A model generated the notes under the pieces. That model ran no database searches. It was not told where the DNA came from and saw only the letters and a program-made list of their open reading frames with translations. From Druceiella hillmani (lineage: Eukaryota; Arthropoda; Insecta; Lepidoptera; Hepialidae), in contig JAYKKI010000015.1 of assembly GCA_039881145.1 (NCBI GenBank), forward strand, positions 25,628,001-25,692,000: a DNA stretch of 64,000 bases, written 5' to 3'. This document shows, piece after piece, positions 12,775 through 23,854 of the stretch (position 1 is its first letter; each line of letters begins with the position of its first letter). The translations under genes were made by a program, and so were the position numbers.

Positions 12775-13975
12775 CGGTTTGGAAGCAATGAGTTAAGATG
12801 ATTACAGAGATTCATTTTACTTCATAAATAAAATTAATTACTTTCCAATTTATTTTCCTTTCTTTTTTAATTACGACCATAATGTAATTATTTGTGTCCT
12901 TTTCAATAATTCATTAATTCCGTACTTTAGCAATGAACCAAACAAACGTAACAAACCTGATAATGATCATAATACAATTTAATTGAACGATGTACGTGAC
13001 TTTTTTCATAGTTCCAAAATGAAATAATATATAAATTACAACATATGTTACCAGTAAATACAGACTACATAAAATTAATATCTTCTTATCGATTCACTTA
13101 GTGGTATATGGCTCGCTGATCTTATTTGAAATCCTCGTGGAAAGCTAATGTGTACGAATAATGTTTTCTGTCTAGTCAGCTTGAGAATATTCTATTAAAC
13201 TGCGGGAACAATAGCGAAATTATTTGTATCTGACCCATTCGTAAAATTTATTTCGACAGAAATACATGCTGGCTCAAAATATTGAAATTTTTAATCCATG
13301 TACTGCTATAATCAATTTATTAGGTATTGGATATTCAAGTATTATATTTTTGTTGCAATTAAAAAATATATCGCAGATGACAATGATTTAAAATGTTTTG
13401 TAACATATGTAAATTACTGTACATATTTTGGAAAATTGACGTAGACGTATGGTTATTTTTTGTAAAAATGGTTTGATTCATTACAAAATTATACATTTTA
13501 AACAATAGTTCGGATTCGATTAATTTCACTTATAAAAAAAATTAGTTGGGAATGCACTCCTTTTTATTTATATTATTTCGTGTGGCAATGACATGAAGTT
13601 ACAAATATATTAAATTAGGGAAATAATTAATAAAAGTAATAATTATGACTTGCCTGATGGTTTTTATAATTCGATTTGTAAACACAATATCTCTTTATGA
13701 AGTCTTCCAAGAATGTACATTTAGATATACAGGTTATTTCATGGGAGTAGTAAGTTGTCTTAGGAAGGGTTGCCCTAACTTGTACGTGTGAATTCCAGCA
13801 AGGAAGGAATTTACCTACTTTATTAGTTAGTTATTTGACGCTTTTGAAGGATGTTATATTATGCGGCGTAGAGGATAATATTCAGTATACGTGTATCGTG
13901 TATTGTAATAAGCATATTATGTATTAGCTCTCAGGTTTAGACTTTTTCTGAAGATTAATCTAAAATTAAACAATA

Positions 13976-13995
13976 CATACAAACACACACACACG

Positions 13996-14045
<50 letters not shown>

Positions 14046-14046
14046 G
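13976..14046. repeat. Compound (CA)n-(TA)n-(CA)n microsatellite
   Basis: A short CA run is followed by about 42 bp of TA and then CACACGC. The symmetric composition suggests TA expansion inside an older CA tract. Confidence 0.9.
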
Positions 14047-14345
14047 CATAACAAAATGTTTGAATCTCTTTAATGATCATTATAGTATTGCGCTGATATC
14101 TTTTATAATTTTTCTATGTAGTGTGAAGTATATAAAATGTGAAAATGTAACTTCTCTACTTTGTTTGATATGAAATTGGCATACGAAAATTTTGAATAAG
14201 CTTTCTAGAACTATAGAAAGGGTATTTATACTCCTCTAAGAAAATAAAATGGGAAAATAAACGTGTTCAAAATTAGTATATTCTTCAATAGGCAGTGAAA
14301 TAGCAAAATATAATAATTAATATATATTGTGTAATATATTTGTGC

Positions 14346-14401
14346 ATTAGAAAACATTAAAGAATAGTATTTTGGTTTACTATTCTTTGATGTTTTCTAA
14401 T
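14346..14401. repeat. 56-bp hairpin, 24-bp arms
   Basis: Arms 14346-14369 and 14378-14401 pair with a single mismatch around an 8-base loop (TTTTGGTT). This is too compact for a typical animal microRNA precursor but is a clean inverted repeat, possibly a collapsed foldback element. Confidence 0.85.
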
Positions 14402-15719
14402 ATTTTCATTAACTTTTGGTAATGTCTAATAACAAATATCATTTAATGTTTTCAGCTTTATGTAACTTGTGGATTTCTGATACCAAATAATAATATTCAA
14501 ATATATGAAAAAAAGAATAAATGTTATTTATCTGTTAAATACTATTATAACGAAGTGTGTGGTGAAATATGCAATAATATTACTATTTTCCATTTATAAG
14601 CGTAATAGTTACTTTAGAAAATTAATATAAATTGTTGTAAAGAAAACTAATATAATTTTTCGTCTCAATTTGTTCTTATAAATATTTACTATTAATTGTC
14701 AACAGTGGCAAAGGTTAAATGTCATTTAAGGATGTTTCTTTAAAATTTTTATTAGAGAAATAAATTTATGTTTTCATACACTATTAAAACAAAATACACT
14801 TGTATACACTTGTATACATACATATACACTTGTCTTAACACTTGTCTTAATAATTATATTACACTTGTGTTAATGTCTTAAAAACTATTTGAATAAATAA
14901 TCTGTGTCATATATGAAAAATGTTGCATACGTTTTTATTAGCGAACATTATCTAGCATAATTGCATATATAGGGATAAATATTATTACCCTTGAGTGCAA
15001 ATATTTTTTTAGCGTGTGAGTGCAGTTGTAGATTTTGATAATTAAAAGGAAGAGTTTCCTCGTTTATATTGTTTGCTTTGTCAGCTGTATATTGACCATA
15101 ACGCTGGCAAAGTTGCATGGAGGTTCAATACAAATTATGTAATTGGATTCACATAAACCATCGAATAGAAAAATTTATACATTACATGATTTAGTATGCG
15201 AGTGTTTGAATATAATCACAAGAAAATACTTTAATAAAATAGGTAAAATGTAAAATGGAAAGTTTTTTTACAGAACTACAACCAATTCATTTTTAGTATT
15301 TGATAATTTCAAGATTTTTAATAATTTGAGCAATACAAAGATAATGATTTGCTCTGAACACACTCTTTCACGATTTTTTCTTCACATTTATACTTACTGC
15401 TCACCTCCTTCTGGACAAGTTTCAAAATCTCTAGCACTCTCATTTATATATATAAAACACTCATTTTATGCATGTGTAAAAGTGATCTAGTACTTTATGT
15501 TAGCAGCCCCTGCTTTTCGATAAATAACCTGTAACCATCCATCCATGCAAATCGCTATAGTTATACTTTAAAAATTTAGGATATAAAAGTTAGGATGATA
15601 ACTTATCATTAGTTTATAATTCTTTGTGTGCAAAAAAGTAAAGGCTAACGATATTCGAGAGCAATATGTATAAAAATTTATTCATTATGTAGACTATTAC
15701 CAAACTCCTACCCATATTG

Positions 15720-15848
15720 CCCCAGAGCCCCTTTTGGGACCTCTAATGACCTGCCTCACGCCACGCAGGTGTGCTAGGACCTTCGGAGGTGTTCCGTGTC
15801 TATACATTCTAATAACGGTCTGTATCGAGCGCTTTTACCCCTCTGGGG
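15720..15848. repeat. GC-rich 129-bp island with short inverted ends, possible small repeat element
   Basis: The block stands out sharply from AT-rich flanks. It begins with CCCCAGAG and ends with CTCTGGGG, which are exact inverted repeats of 8 bp. The right end also contains an ACCCC-TCT-GGGGT hairpin. The inside is rich in CpG and holds no open frame of note. It may be a fragment of a non-autonomous transposon, a SINE-like repeat or an isolated conserved element. The family is not recognised. Confidence 0.4.
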
Positions 15849-18440
15849 TTAAAGATGTGAATATTAAATGTTCATATGAATCCTTCGAGTTACTTTAAGA
15901 TCATCACTTACACAAAAATTACTTACTTGTTATGATTACGCTATTTTTAAAAAAAATTGAAGACTAAACAAAGGAAACGTTTTGCTTAGAATGTTTTCCA
16001 TAGGGTTAAATTAAAATAAGAAGTGCGCTAAAACCGCAATAGCTTGATACAGACGTCTGAGCAATACTGTAATCGAAACTACTTCTACGCTGTGCTTAAA
16101 TTCCGGAAAAACTGTTAAAAATTTACTGGACTTTGCCCCAACAGATATCTACATTTTTGGTTTTGTGCGGTTTTCCATAATTCGACAAATTTCGTTTCTA
16201 ATATACAGTGGCATTTCCGATCAAAAATTCGTCGACTCCCCTGAAGGAAATTTTCATAATAATGTCGTAAATCGACTGCCATTAAAGTAACAACGTTGAC
16301 GGATTTATACGATACAAAGAGATTGACTAAGTGCAGATTTTGGTTCATATCGATAATTTTGAATTATTTTATATAATTTATGGCAATTTTTTCATTAGTT
16401 GACAAATCTAATATTTATGTATTGTGGATGTGATTTGTAATGAGAGATATTTTTGTATTTAGCTAGCTTTAACTCGCACCTTCGAAAAAGTGTATTTTAT
16501 ATTTTTATCAAAAATATAATAGGAAAAAATTAAACACAGTCGAGTAATTGCGTGTAGATTGATTGTTGTTTTAGCTGCGATTGCGTGGTGCATGGTCTAA
16601 GTAAAATGATAAGGTTATTATATAACCTGCAAAAGAACCGTTTTATAGTCTATTTTTCGCTTACTCTTTATCCGAAGGCGCTAATATGACCAGGCTGCTG
16701 GAAGAGCTTACCCTAAATTAAACTACATAAAACTTTCTGCACGAGAAGCAGTCCTCTCTTAAGTTGTTCTTGGCCAACTTACGCGCCTTGTATTAGTATA
16801 CTCATCATCAAAAATAAACCTTGAAAGAAAAGGGTATTCTTTTAAATTCAAATAAAAATTCAGTAGGCAAGCCTCTATTAACATATTATTTCTTGATTAG
16901 CGTGTGTTAATTCTTAGCGTCAAGCATTTTGCTGCTTATGAATTGCTTATACTTGCTTTTATTGCATATTGTAATATTTTATCTTGTTTTGTTTCAAATA
17001 AAGTTTTAATTAAAAATAAATATAATATACGATACATTTATAAAAAAAAGTTTAAAAATGTATCTACAGAACTTTTTTCTATCATAAAAAGGAAAAGTAC
17101 TCTAAAAACTAATATAGATTTTTCGTTTTTTTTACATTAAGTTCGAAAATGATTCAAGTTTCAGAAATTGGAAAATTCATGAAGTCCTTTCTTAGTGGAT
17201 TTCTATGGCATAAAAGAAGGCCCTAGGCAAATTTTAGATTTCTAAATTTGGGTTTAAGATGTATCAGTCAAATACCATTTTATGTAAATCGATTTCTCAG
17301 GCGAATGTACTTTAATCTTACTCTGAATTATCCTACATTTTATTAATGTTCCATTTCTTAGTTAAGACTAGGGATACAGTTTACAACCTAGGCTATGGTA
17401 TGTTGATATCAACTATGCTCTACATAATTCAGCACATTTTATCTAATTACCGGAAGCTTACAATTTTTCGTGCGCTAGACCATCCCGTTTGGTTCGTCTC
17501 CAAAATAAACAAGAAGGTTTTACATCAAACTTCAACCCTCTGTTTTCAACATCAACATCGATTTAGACTATCTAGGTGCGCTGATTGGAACATACACATT
17601 ACACAGTTATCTTCTTAATTACATCTCATTATTGCTCATATGATCATAAGTGTAAACCTCAAGCATACATTTTTGACATCAATATCGTAAGAGTATATTA
17701 CTATATGGATGCAGGGATGTCCTTCAGTAAAAAATGGTTATCGCAGAGAACATATTACGTCACATCTTTATATAACTATAATAATACAAAATATGTTTTA
17801 CTTTTAGGCATTTTCTGCACTATATGGCAGGCACAAATAGTGAATATATCAATTTATTAAACTAAGAACATATAAATCCATAACGAGTTACTATAAATAC
17901 GACACATACTACTGTAAATATTTTTTTGAATTTTGATGTTTAAAGCAAGCTATGTTTTACCATGCCGTATTAATTCATAAAAAAAATTTATGACATCACG
18001 TCATACGCATGAAACTTTTACACTTTAGTTTTGTTAATTGTGTGATATTATTTTAACACAAAATGAAATATTTTTAATGTTTTTTTTAATTCCAAATCAA
18101 CTGATAATAAATTGTTACATTTATTGTATTAAGCCTATTAACGACACTTTAAAATTATATTCCTTTATTAAAAACAAAAGTCTTTGCGTTTTATTTTAAA
18201 TTCGGAATTTGTAAAATTTTTATTTTTACATAAAAAATATTTAAATCATTCGTGTGTTAAGTGCACAGAAAAATTCGATATTAATTTTGATCATTTTGAT
18301 AACACCAACTTCCATTGCGGGTATAATACATAGAGGAAATGGATTAAAGTAATACTAAAAGATAGCATTTAGATAAAATTATTATTAAAATTTCCCTCTT
18401 TCTATAACCATCTAACATTCCTGTGGGAAATTTACAGATA
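15849..18440. other. AT-rich intergenic DNA with short unrecognised frames
   Basis: Frames at 16115-16348 (minus), 16904-17140, 17346-17618 and 17585-17860 (plus) have no recognisable motif, are rich in Phe, Ile and Tyr as expected from AT-rich DNA, and overlap each other. Moderately G+C-richer stretches occur at about 16120-16330 and 16670-16790 but could not be assigned. Confidence 0.4.
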
Positions 18441-18444
18441 TAAT

Positions 18445-18467
18445 AAATTTTCTAAACAAACCTTATA
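18445..18467 (+). repeat. 23-bp motif shared with 19917-19939
   Basis: AAATTTTCTAAACAAACCTT plus ATA is identical at 18445-18467 and 19917-19939. The flanks upstream of the first and downstream of the second copy also show weaker similarity (CACCAA..TTCCA and CTGTaaa..GATATAA patterns). Two copies of an old dispersed repeat are the likeliest reading. Confidence 0.6.
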
Positions 18468-19044
18468 TAAAAAAACGGGCCTTCGTAAGACATTGCTAAA
18501 AATATCAACCATTTATCACATGTGGGAAATGACAAAAAATGTTTTATTACTTACTTCCTTTACCAACTGTGGGTAGATATTTATCTCAGGGCGAACAGAG
18601 CGAAGGCGATGCGTTTTCCATTCCGTGATAGTTGGATAATTTGTGGGACCCCGCGCAGAACTTTTCCACAGATCTTGAATGGAACTGGAGCTTCACGAAC
18701 GAATTGAATTTATTATCGAAATTTAAAGTAAGTGCATAAGTCCTAATTATATACGTAAATATATGATGCATACATTGACGGTTACTTTTACTTGACGGTT
18801 ATTTTGATTTCAACTCTTTTTTCCAGGTAATTTAACAATCTAAATACTATTGGTCTTATTTATATCATTTATATTTTTAGTGTATTTTCAATATTATTGA
18901 AAATTTATCTTAATTAATATTAAAACGTAGCCAGTTCTAATGTGCGAAAATGCCTCCTAAAATACCAAATGTCGAATTATCGTCGACATTTCAATATAAA
19001 TACGCCGTAAACCCACAAAATAGGGCGCAGTGATAGACTTATGC

Positions 19045-19119
19045 TTTATTTTATAACGAGATAATATTTTACTTTTTTGTTTTTGTAAAAATTAAAACAT
19101 TCTCTCGTTACAAAATAAA
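19045..19119. repeat. 75-bp imperfect hairpin
   Basis: A 17-bp outer stem (19045-19061 with 19103-19119, one mismatch) encloses a further 6-bp TTTTAC/GTAAAA stem and a T-rich loop. The size and internal bulges resemble a microRNA precursor more than the other palindromes here do, but the low complexity of the sequence makes a chance or transposon-derived foldback at least as likely. Confidence 0.5.
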
Positions 19120-19370
19120 AGTAACGTCATCTATTAAACAGTCGTAACGATAAATGTAAAATGAGTAACTAAATCATTTCTTCAAGTACATATCGCCAAT
19201 AGTGTAATTTCGAATACCAGTTATATGAAATGTATTTATTTGCAAGGAATGCTGGAAGTTTGTAGATGTAAAATGAAATATTAGTAATTTATTTTGATAG
19301 TACATATCAAAATAAATTATCCTACATTAGACACCATTCCCTGACATGCACGGAGTTTGCAATAATTATA

Positions 19371-19592
19371 ATTACTCACAAATAAATGAAACTACGTGAT
19401 GTAGTATTATTTCTACTTTCTTTAATTTCTTTCAAAGATCTTTGCTAATATCCCACCTGAAAATGTTGTAATACAACGAAACCTAGGTCACGGTAAAGAA
19501 ATTAAAGAAAGTAGAAATAATACTACATCACATAGTTTCATTTATTTGTGAATAATGAATTTCTACAAAATTAACGCCAAATATATTCAATA
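19371..19592 (+). mobile_element. Foldback (MITE-like) element, copy 1, partly deleted centre
   Basis: Inverted arms of 62 bp (19371-19432 and 19495-19556) match with two mismatches and carry the family core TGAAACTACGTGATGTAGTA. The right half keeps the full arm (CACCTGAAAATGTTGTAATA...), but the left half has lost its inner part compared with copy 3. The foldback is followed by the family's asymmetric right flank (GAATTTCTACAAAATTAACG... to about 19592), which has no inverted partner at the left. No open frame of its own. Confidence 0.8.
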
Positions 19593-19744
19593 ATAATTAC
19601 ATTTTTGAAGTCACATTAATATTTTACATAATTCTCATTTCATTTTGTTCTTATTTATACAAATAATAAAATTGTTACACAGTGAATTCTGTACGTGGAA
19701 AGTATTTTAAAAAGGTTGATTGATTTAGTGTATAGAATGTTAAC

Positions 19745-19940
19745 AGAAGCCAAAAAACCTGTTGTCAGAATTTTTGTCTGTCTGTATAATAACTTGTACG
19801 CTCATCGCACAAAATCTATTGGACGGATTTTGATGAAATTTGGTTTGGTAATATTTTATACTGAAGATTAATATATAAGAAATAAAAACATTTTTTTTAA
19901 ATTACACACAAAGTACAAATTTTCTAAACAAACCTTATAC
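19745..19940 (+). repeat. Fragment of a dispersed insect-type transposon (TTTGTCTGTCTGT motif)
   Basis: TTTTTGTCTGTCTGTATAAT, then ACGCTCATCGCACAAAATCT and GGACGGATTTTGATGAAATT, form an arrangement common in non-autonomous Helitron-like or MITE families of insects (a TGTCTGT stretch, then 'gattttgatgaaattt'). The exact family is not known to me. It ends with the 23-bp motif also found at 18445. Confidence 0.45.
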
Positions 19941-19959
19941 CATAAGTCGTTGACAGAAC

Positions 19960-20724
19960 TAATAAATGAAATAAGCGAGAATGAATAACAACATAATGAA
20001 TAACACCAAATTCCAATATCCAAAATATATCTTTCTTGTGTCTGTAAAATTACTGATATAACATTTTTAAATAATGACTGGAATGTACAACAGAAAAATA
20101 AGTCTATGCTAAAATGTACAGAATTGAAATCAATCGAAAAATTTTACGTCAATCAGCACATGAACATCAGGTCTAGTTTAGCCTTATGTAACATTTTTAA
20201 TTTACATTCCTAAAGTAGGAGCGAAAGAGGTGTTTTAGCTTTTAATTAATAATAATATCGAAAAAAATATTAAACGGATTTTAAGGATAGATTACTAAAT
20301 TCTTTCTCTTCAAATAAATTGTTTTATGGTTCCCCTTTTTAACCATGATAACAAGAGTTGCATCTTAATGGTCGGCTATAATTAATTTGCAAGCGAATGA
20401 CATATTTAAAGTTAAAGGCGCATAAGTCCGGTCTATTTTTGGTAATTTTTTTGAAACTTCCTTTCGAAAATGTTGTCATCTCGTATGTTAATTATAATTT
20501 ATATGTAAAATTATGAAATACTCTAAGCAACAAAAATTATTTAAATCAATCTTAGAACATAACAAGTATAGTGTATTAACTTTTTAATGTTATTTAAATA
20601 ATTTTAAAAATATATTGATTTTTGGTATATTCCCACAATGTAGATATCGTAAACCTTGAGTTGGCTGAAAGCATGAGTATATGAATATACAGTATGAAAT
20701 TATTGTTTTAACATTAGTCTATTC

Positions 20725-20784
<60 letters not shown>

Positions 20785-23164
20785 ATGCTATAATGAAATT
20801 TTTGCAGGCTTCGAACAATATGAGTTTTAACTTGTAAACTGTCTGAGAATGTAAGAAACCTGAAGTAACTTTATAAAATATATTTGTTGTAAATATGTAC
20901 TCGCCACTTATTTCATTTTCCCTATTTTTTGATAACTTGATCAATAACTTGAATACTTTTTCGTCATTACAATTGGACGCTTTTTAACCATGAAATTATT
21001 ACTTAATATACTTCATTAGACAATTACATTAGACATATAACACTCAATTCCGGGAGACATTCATAACTATTGAAATTTTTATATTTTATCTAATTCGGAT
21101 AAAACAACTTATCTGTATTAACCCTTAACTTGCATGGCGCCTACCATGGGACTCCACGCAAAATTTTAAATTCTGTAATTTAGACATTTTACCTGTGTAC
21201 GACGCTATATTGGGCTACACTATTGAGGAAAAAGGACGTATGGGTATGTTTGTCATGTCGACGAGAAATAGCATAGGGGCAATCCGCTAGAGTCCACCGT
21301 ACACTTTATGTAATTAAACATGTGTTGGTTGCAATGGGGTCAAGTGGCGTTTTTCATCAAGAAATTACGTTTTAATTTTAGATCTAATTCCGTTATTACA
21401 TAAATTTAGTAAATGTTTGAAATTAAAATACTCCATATCTTTTTAAAAAACGAAAATTCAGGTTGGCGGGTTCGTTTTTAATTAGACTTCCCAATGAATG
21501 TATTTTGGTTAATTACTATTTATAAGAAAAATAAAGCTCTTTTCTTATATTCCTTCATGTTAGACGTAAGGACGTGAATTTGTCATGTGTCTTGAAAGTA
21601 ATTGCCGTGATTTCATATTATAATTCCTCAAAGGTGTGAATTCCATTGGCCAGAAGTGCTCTTTACATTTTTACAGCCACATTTCGATAATTCCGGTTCC
21701 GAATTTTGTATTTGTGTGGAATAAATAGTTTCGTTATTCATGACAGGCAGACTAGCATGTCAAAATTGGCTGAAGAATTAAAGAGTGCTAGCCTTACGAC
21801 AAGATGAAGAACTCATAATGATAGGACATTTCAAAGAAATAAAAAGTTACTTTCCATAACCTAAACGCACTAAGATAGGGTTACTCTTTATCTTTATTAT
21901 TCAAGTTGCCAATTTGTACTAAGCGTTGTCCAAAAAATAATGCGAGCAATGTGCAAGTCGCCTCAATGAATAAAGTCTTACAAATTTGATTATTTAAAAT
22001 GTGGTTATATTTAAATAGCATATATTTTTAGTAGATTATTTTAGAACAAAGTGCTCAATAAAGGCTAATTTCGTAGCAGTAGGTTAACTATAAATAAATA
22101 TATACATTGCACGTGATCGATGTAGGACATTTATATTACTGGAATCAATAGTACAAACTAAAAAGTGAGAAAAAATTTATGAGAAAAATTGTAAATTTTT
22201 TTTTCTATTTCACAAGACCTTGATTTAAAATTTTAAGAAACTAAGTATTGCATATATCCGTAATTACGAATATCCAAAATTGTCCAATAACAAAGCTATT
22301 ACTATAGACCTATTCCTGTTTATTGACTACTGGAACTAGGTACGCTTGAAGTTCGACTTGGTAAATTTTACTGTAAGATGTAATGCTCCTCCTATAAGTA
22401 AAAAAAAACAAATATTAAATATGATAGCGACTGTAGAGACGTTTGTGTAAGACAAGAAGTATATCCTGTTCTCAATTTTTCGCAATTTTTACTCTGAAAC
22501 TTCGTTAATTTGTTTTTCAAGACATAAGTTTATTAATATGTCATTTTTTCAATACGACGTGATTGATTTTATTTTCTTATTTTTTCTTATTTCTTTAGAA
22601 TGGGATTTCAACACGCGCATAATTTTTGGAGTTTCATATAATTACTTTAATCACGATTTACGATTTTTTTTTAAAAAAACGCTCAAAAATAACTTTGCCA
22701 CCAAAATCTGAAAAACAATTCCGAAAATTGGGGTTAAATTTTATTATAGTATTTGTATTTAATTATAGTATTTGTACCAAACTTATACTCGCCATCGAGA
22801 GTAATAATTTCTTCTTTAATCCTCTTCGTTACAATACTTCCTCTAAATAAAAACCTATCTCGTTCAAATATCTTCATTATTTTAACTTAATTTTGTCCCG
22901 CTAGGGCAATTTATGCTATTGGTATCTGAAGAGACAACTGCTCAAATATTTAAAACGACTTTTGGGATGAGAGGAGAGCTGGAGAACATAAAAATAAACC
23001 TCATACAAAAATGTGGATCTACCGCTTCCACCCACCCAACTAGGTAACCCTTACTTATCTTAGACTTATCTTATTTTTTGTTCCCAGTTATTATCTAATT
23101 ACGCAACTCGGAGCAATTCATCCATTTGTAAATAAATTCACATCGTGTCCAATAAAATCAAATT
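19960..23164. other. AT-rich intergenic DNA
   Basis: No gene supported. It holds a (TA)n tract at 20729-20782. Short frames here (20714-20944 minus, which translates the TA tract, and 22626-22850 plus) are not credible. A slightly G+C-richer stretch at 21120-21330 shows no recognisable feature. Confidence 0.5.
20729..20782. repeat. (TA)n microsatellite
   Basis: Pure TA tract of about 54 bp. Confidence 0.95.
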
Positions 23165-23280
23165 ATTATTCACAATTAAATGAAACTACGTGATACATCA
23201 CGTAGTTTCATTTAATTGTGAATAATGAATTTCTACAAAATTAACGCAATATATGCACAACCAAATATATGCAATATTTA
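23165..23280 (+). mobile_element. Foldback element, copy 2, reduced to a perfect palindrome plus right flank
   Basis: Positions 23165-23226 form a perfect palindrome of two 30-bp arms around the 2-base centre AC. The arms are the outer ends of the family (ATTCACAATTAAATGAAACT...). The whole middle of the hairpin is absent. The shared right flank (GAATTTCTACAAAATTAACG) follows and runs to about 23249, then diverges. Confidence 0.85.
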
Positions 23281-23352
23281 AAATCAAATTAATAAAGTAA
23301 AAATTTATCGCCTAAAATCTAATGAATCTAATAAGCAGAGATATATATAAAC

Positions 23353-23610
23353 TTAACGGAAGATCTTCGAATAGACAGCACATCCGATGAAATCCTCATC
23401 AACTTTCGAATCATACACGGAGCGGATCTCGAATAGGGCTTGGATTAGTTCGTGAGTTGACCACTTGAAGAAGTTTAATGAGCGTCCGTATCGAGTTAGA
23501 CTCGCAAAGGCTGCCCTGTTACTATCAATAGTGGAAAGTATATCTAATGAAAAAAATCGTTCAATTTTTTGTAAAAATTTATAAGCAAAATGGGCGCATA
23601 ATGCCCTCAT
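23353..23610 (-). CDS. Hypothetical protein or exon, 85 codons, unrecognised
   Basis: This minus-strand frame starts at ATG 23608-23610 (preceded by AAA) and ends with TAA. Unlike the other short frames in the window it has balanced amino-acid use with many Arg, Asp, Glu, Ala and Ser residues, for example FASLTRYGRSLNFFKW and IRSVYDSKVDEDFIGC. Its last two thirds are visibly richer in G+C than the flanks. No signal peptide or membrane segment is evident and no family is recognised. Upstream the same frame is open for only another 11 codons (stop TAA just before GGG TGT TTT). It could be a small gene, a single exon, a gene fragment or a domesticated transposon piece. It lies just right of foldback copy 2. 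Confidence 0.35.
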   Translation of the reverse strand: MRALCAHFAYKFLQKIERFFSLDILSTIDSNRAAFASLTRYGRSLNFFKWSTHELIQALFEIRSVYDSKVDEDFIGCAVYSKIFR

Positions 23611-23802
23611 TTTAAACCAAAAAAATGTTTATTAATAAAACACCCTTAAAAATCGAAAACCCATGTAATCTGAATAAACAGCAAAATCTAAATGTATCTT
23701 CATATAAATGTATTTTTAGTGTTTCTTTTCCTTTCATGCCACAATATCTATTTCTCATATTTTCTTTTTGATTTGTTTTAAACTTATTTCGGACACGAGT
23801 AA

Positions 23803-23854
23803 ATTCCAAATTTTGTAAGACATTTTTCTTATACGGTCTTACAAAATTTGGAAT
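23803..23854. repeat. 52-bp hairpin with perfect 19-bp arms
   Basis: Arms 23803-23821 and 23836-23854 (ATTCCAAATTTTGTAAGAC and its complement) pair without mismatch around a 14-base loop. It lies just upstream (minus sense) of the 85-codon frame. It may be a foldback remnant. Confidence 0.85.

Larger units (their letters stand above)
12772..15719. other. AT-rich intergenic DNA
   Basis: No coding region supported. It contains a compound CA/TA microsatellite (13976-14046), a 56-bp hairpin (14346-14401) and a cluster of short ACACTTGT repeats at about 14795-14870. Nothing else is recognisable. Confidence 0.5.

Noticed and set aside
16115..16348. 77-codon minus frame
   Set aside because: Composition is slightly better than chance, but no motif, partner exon or regulatory signal was recognised.
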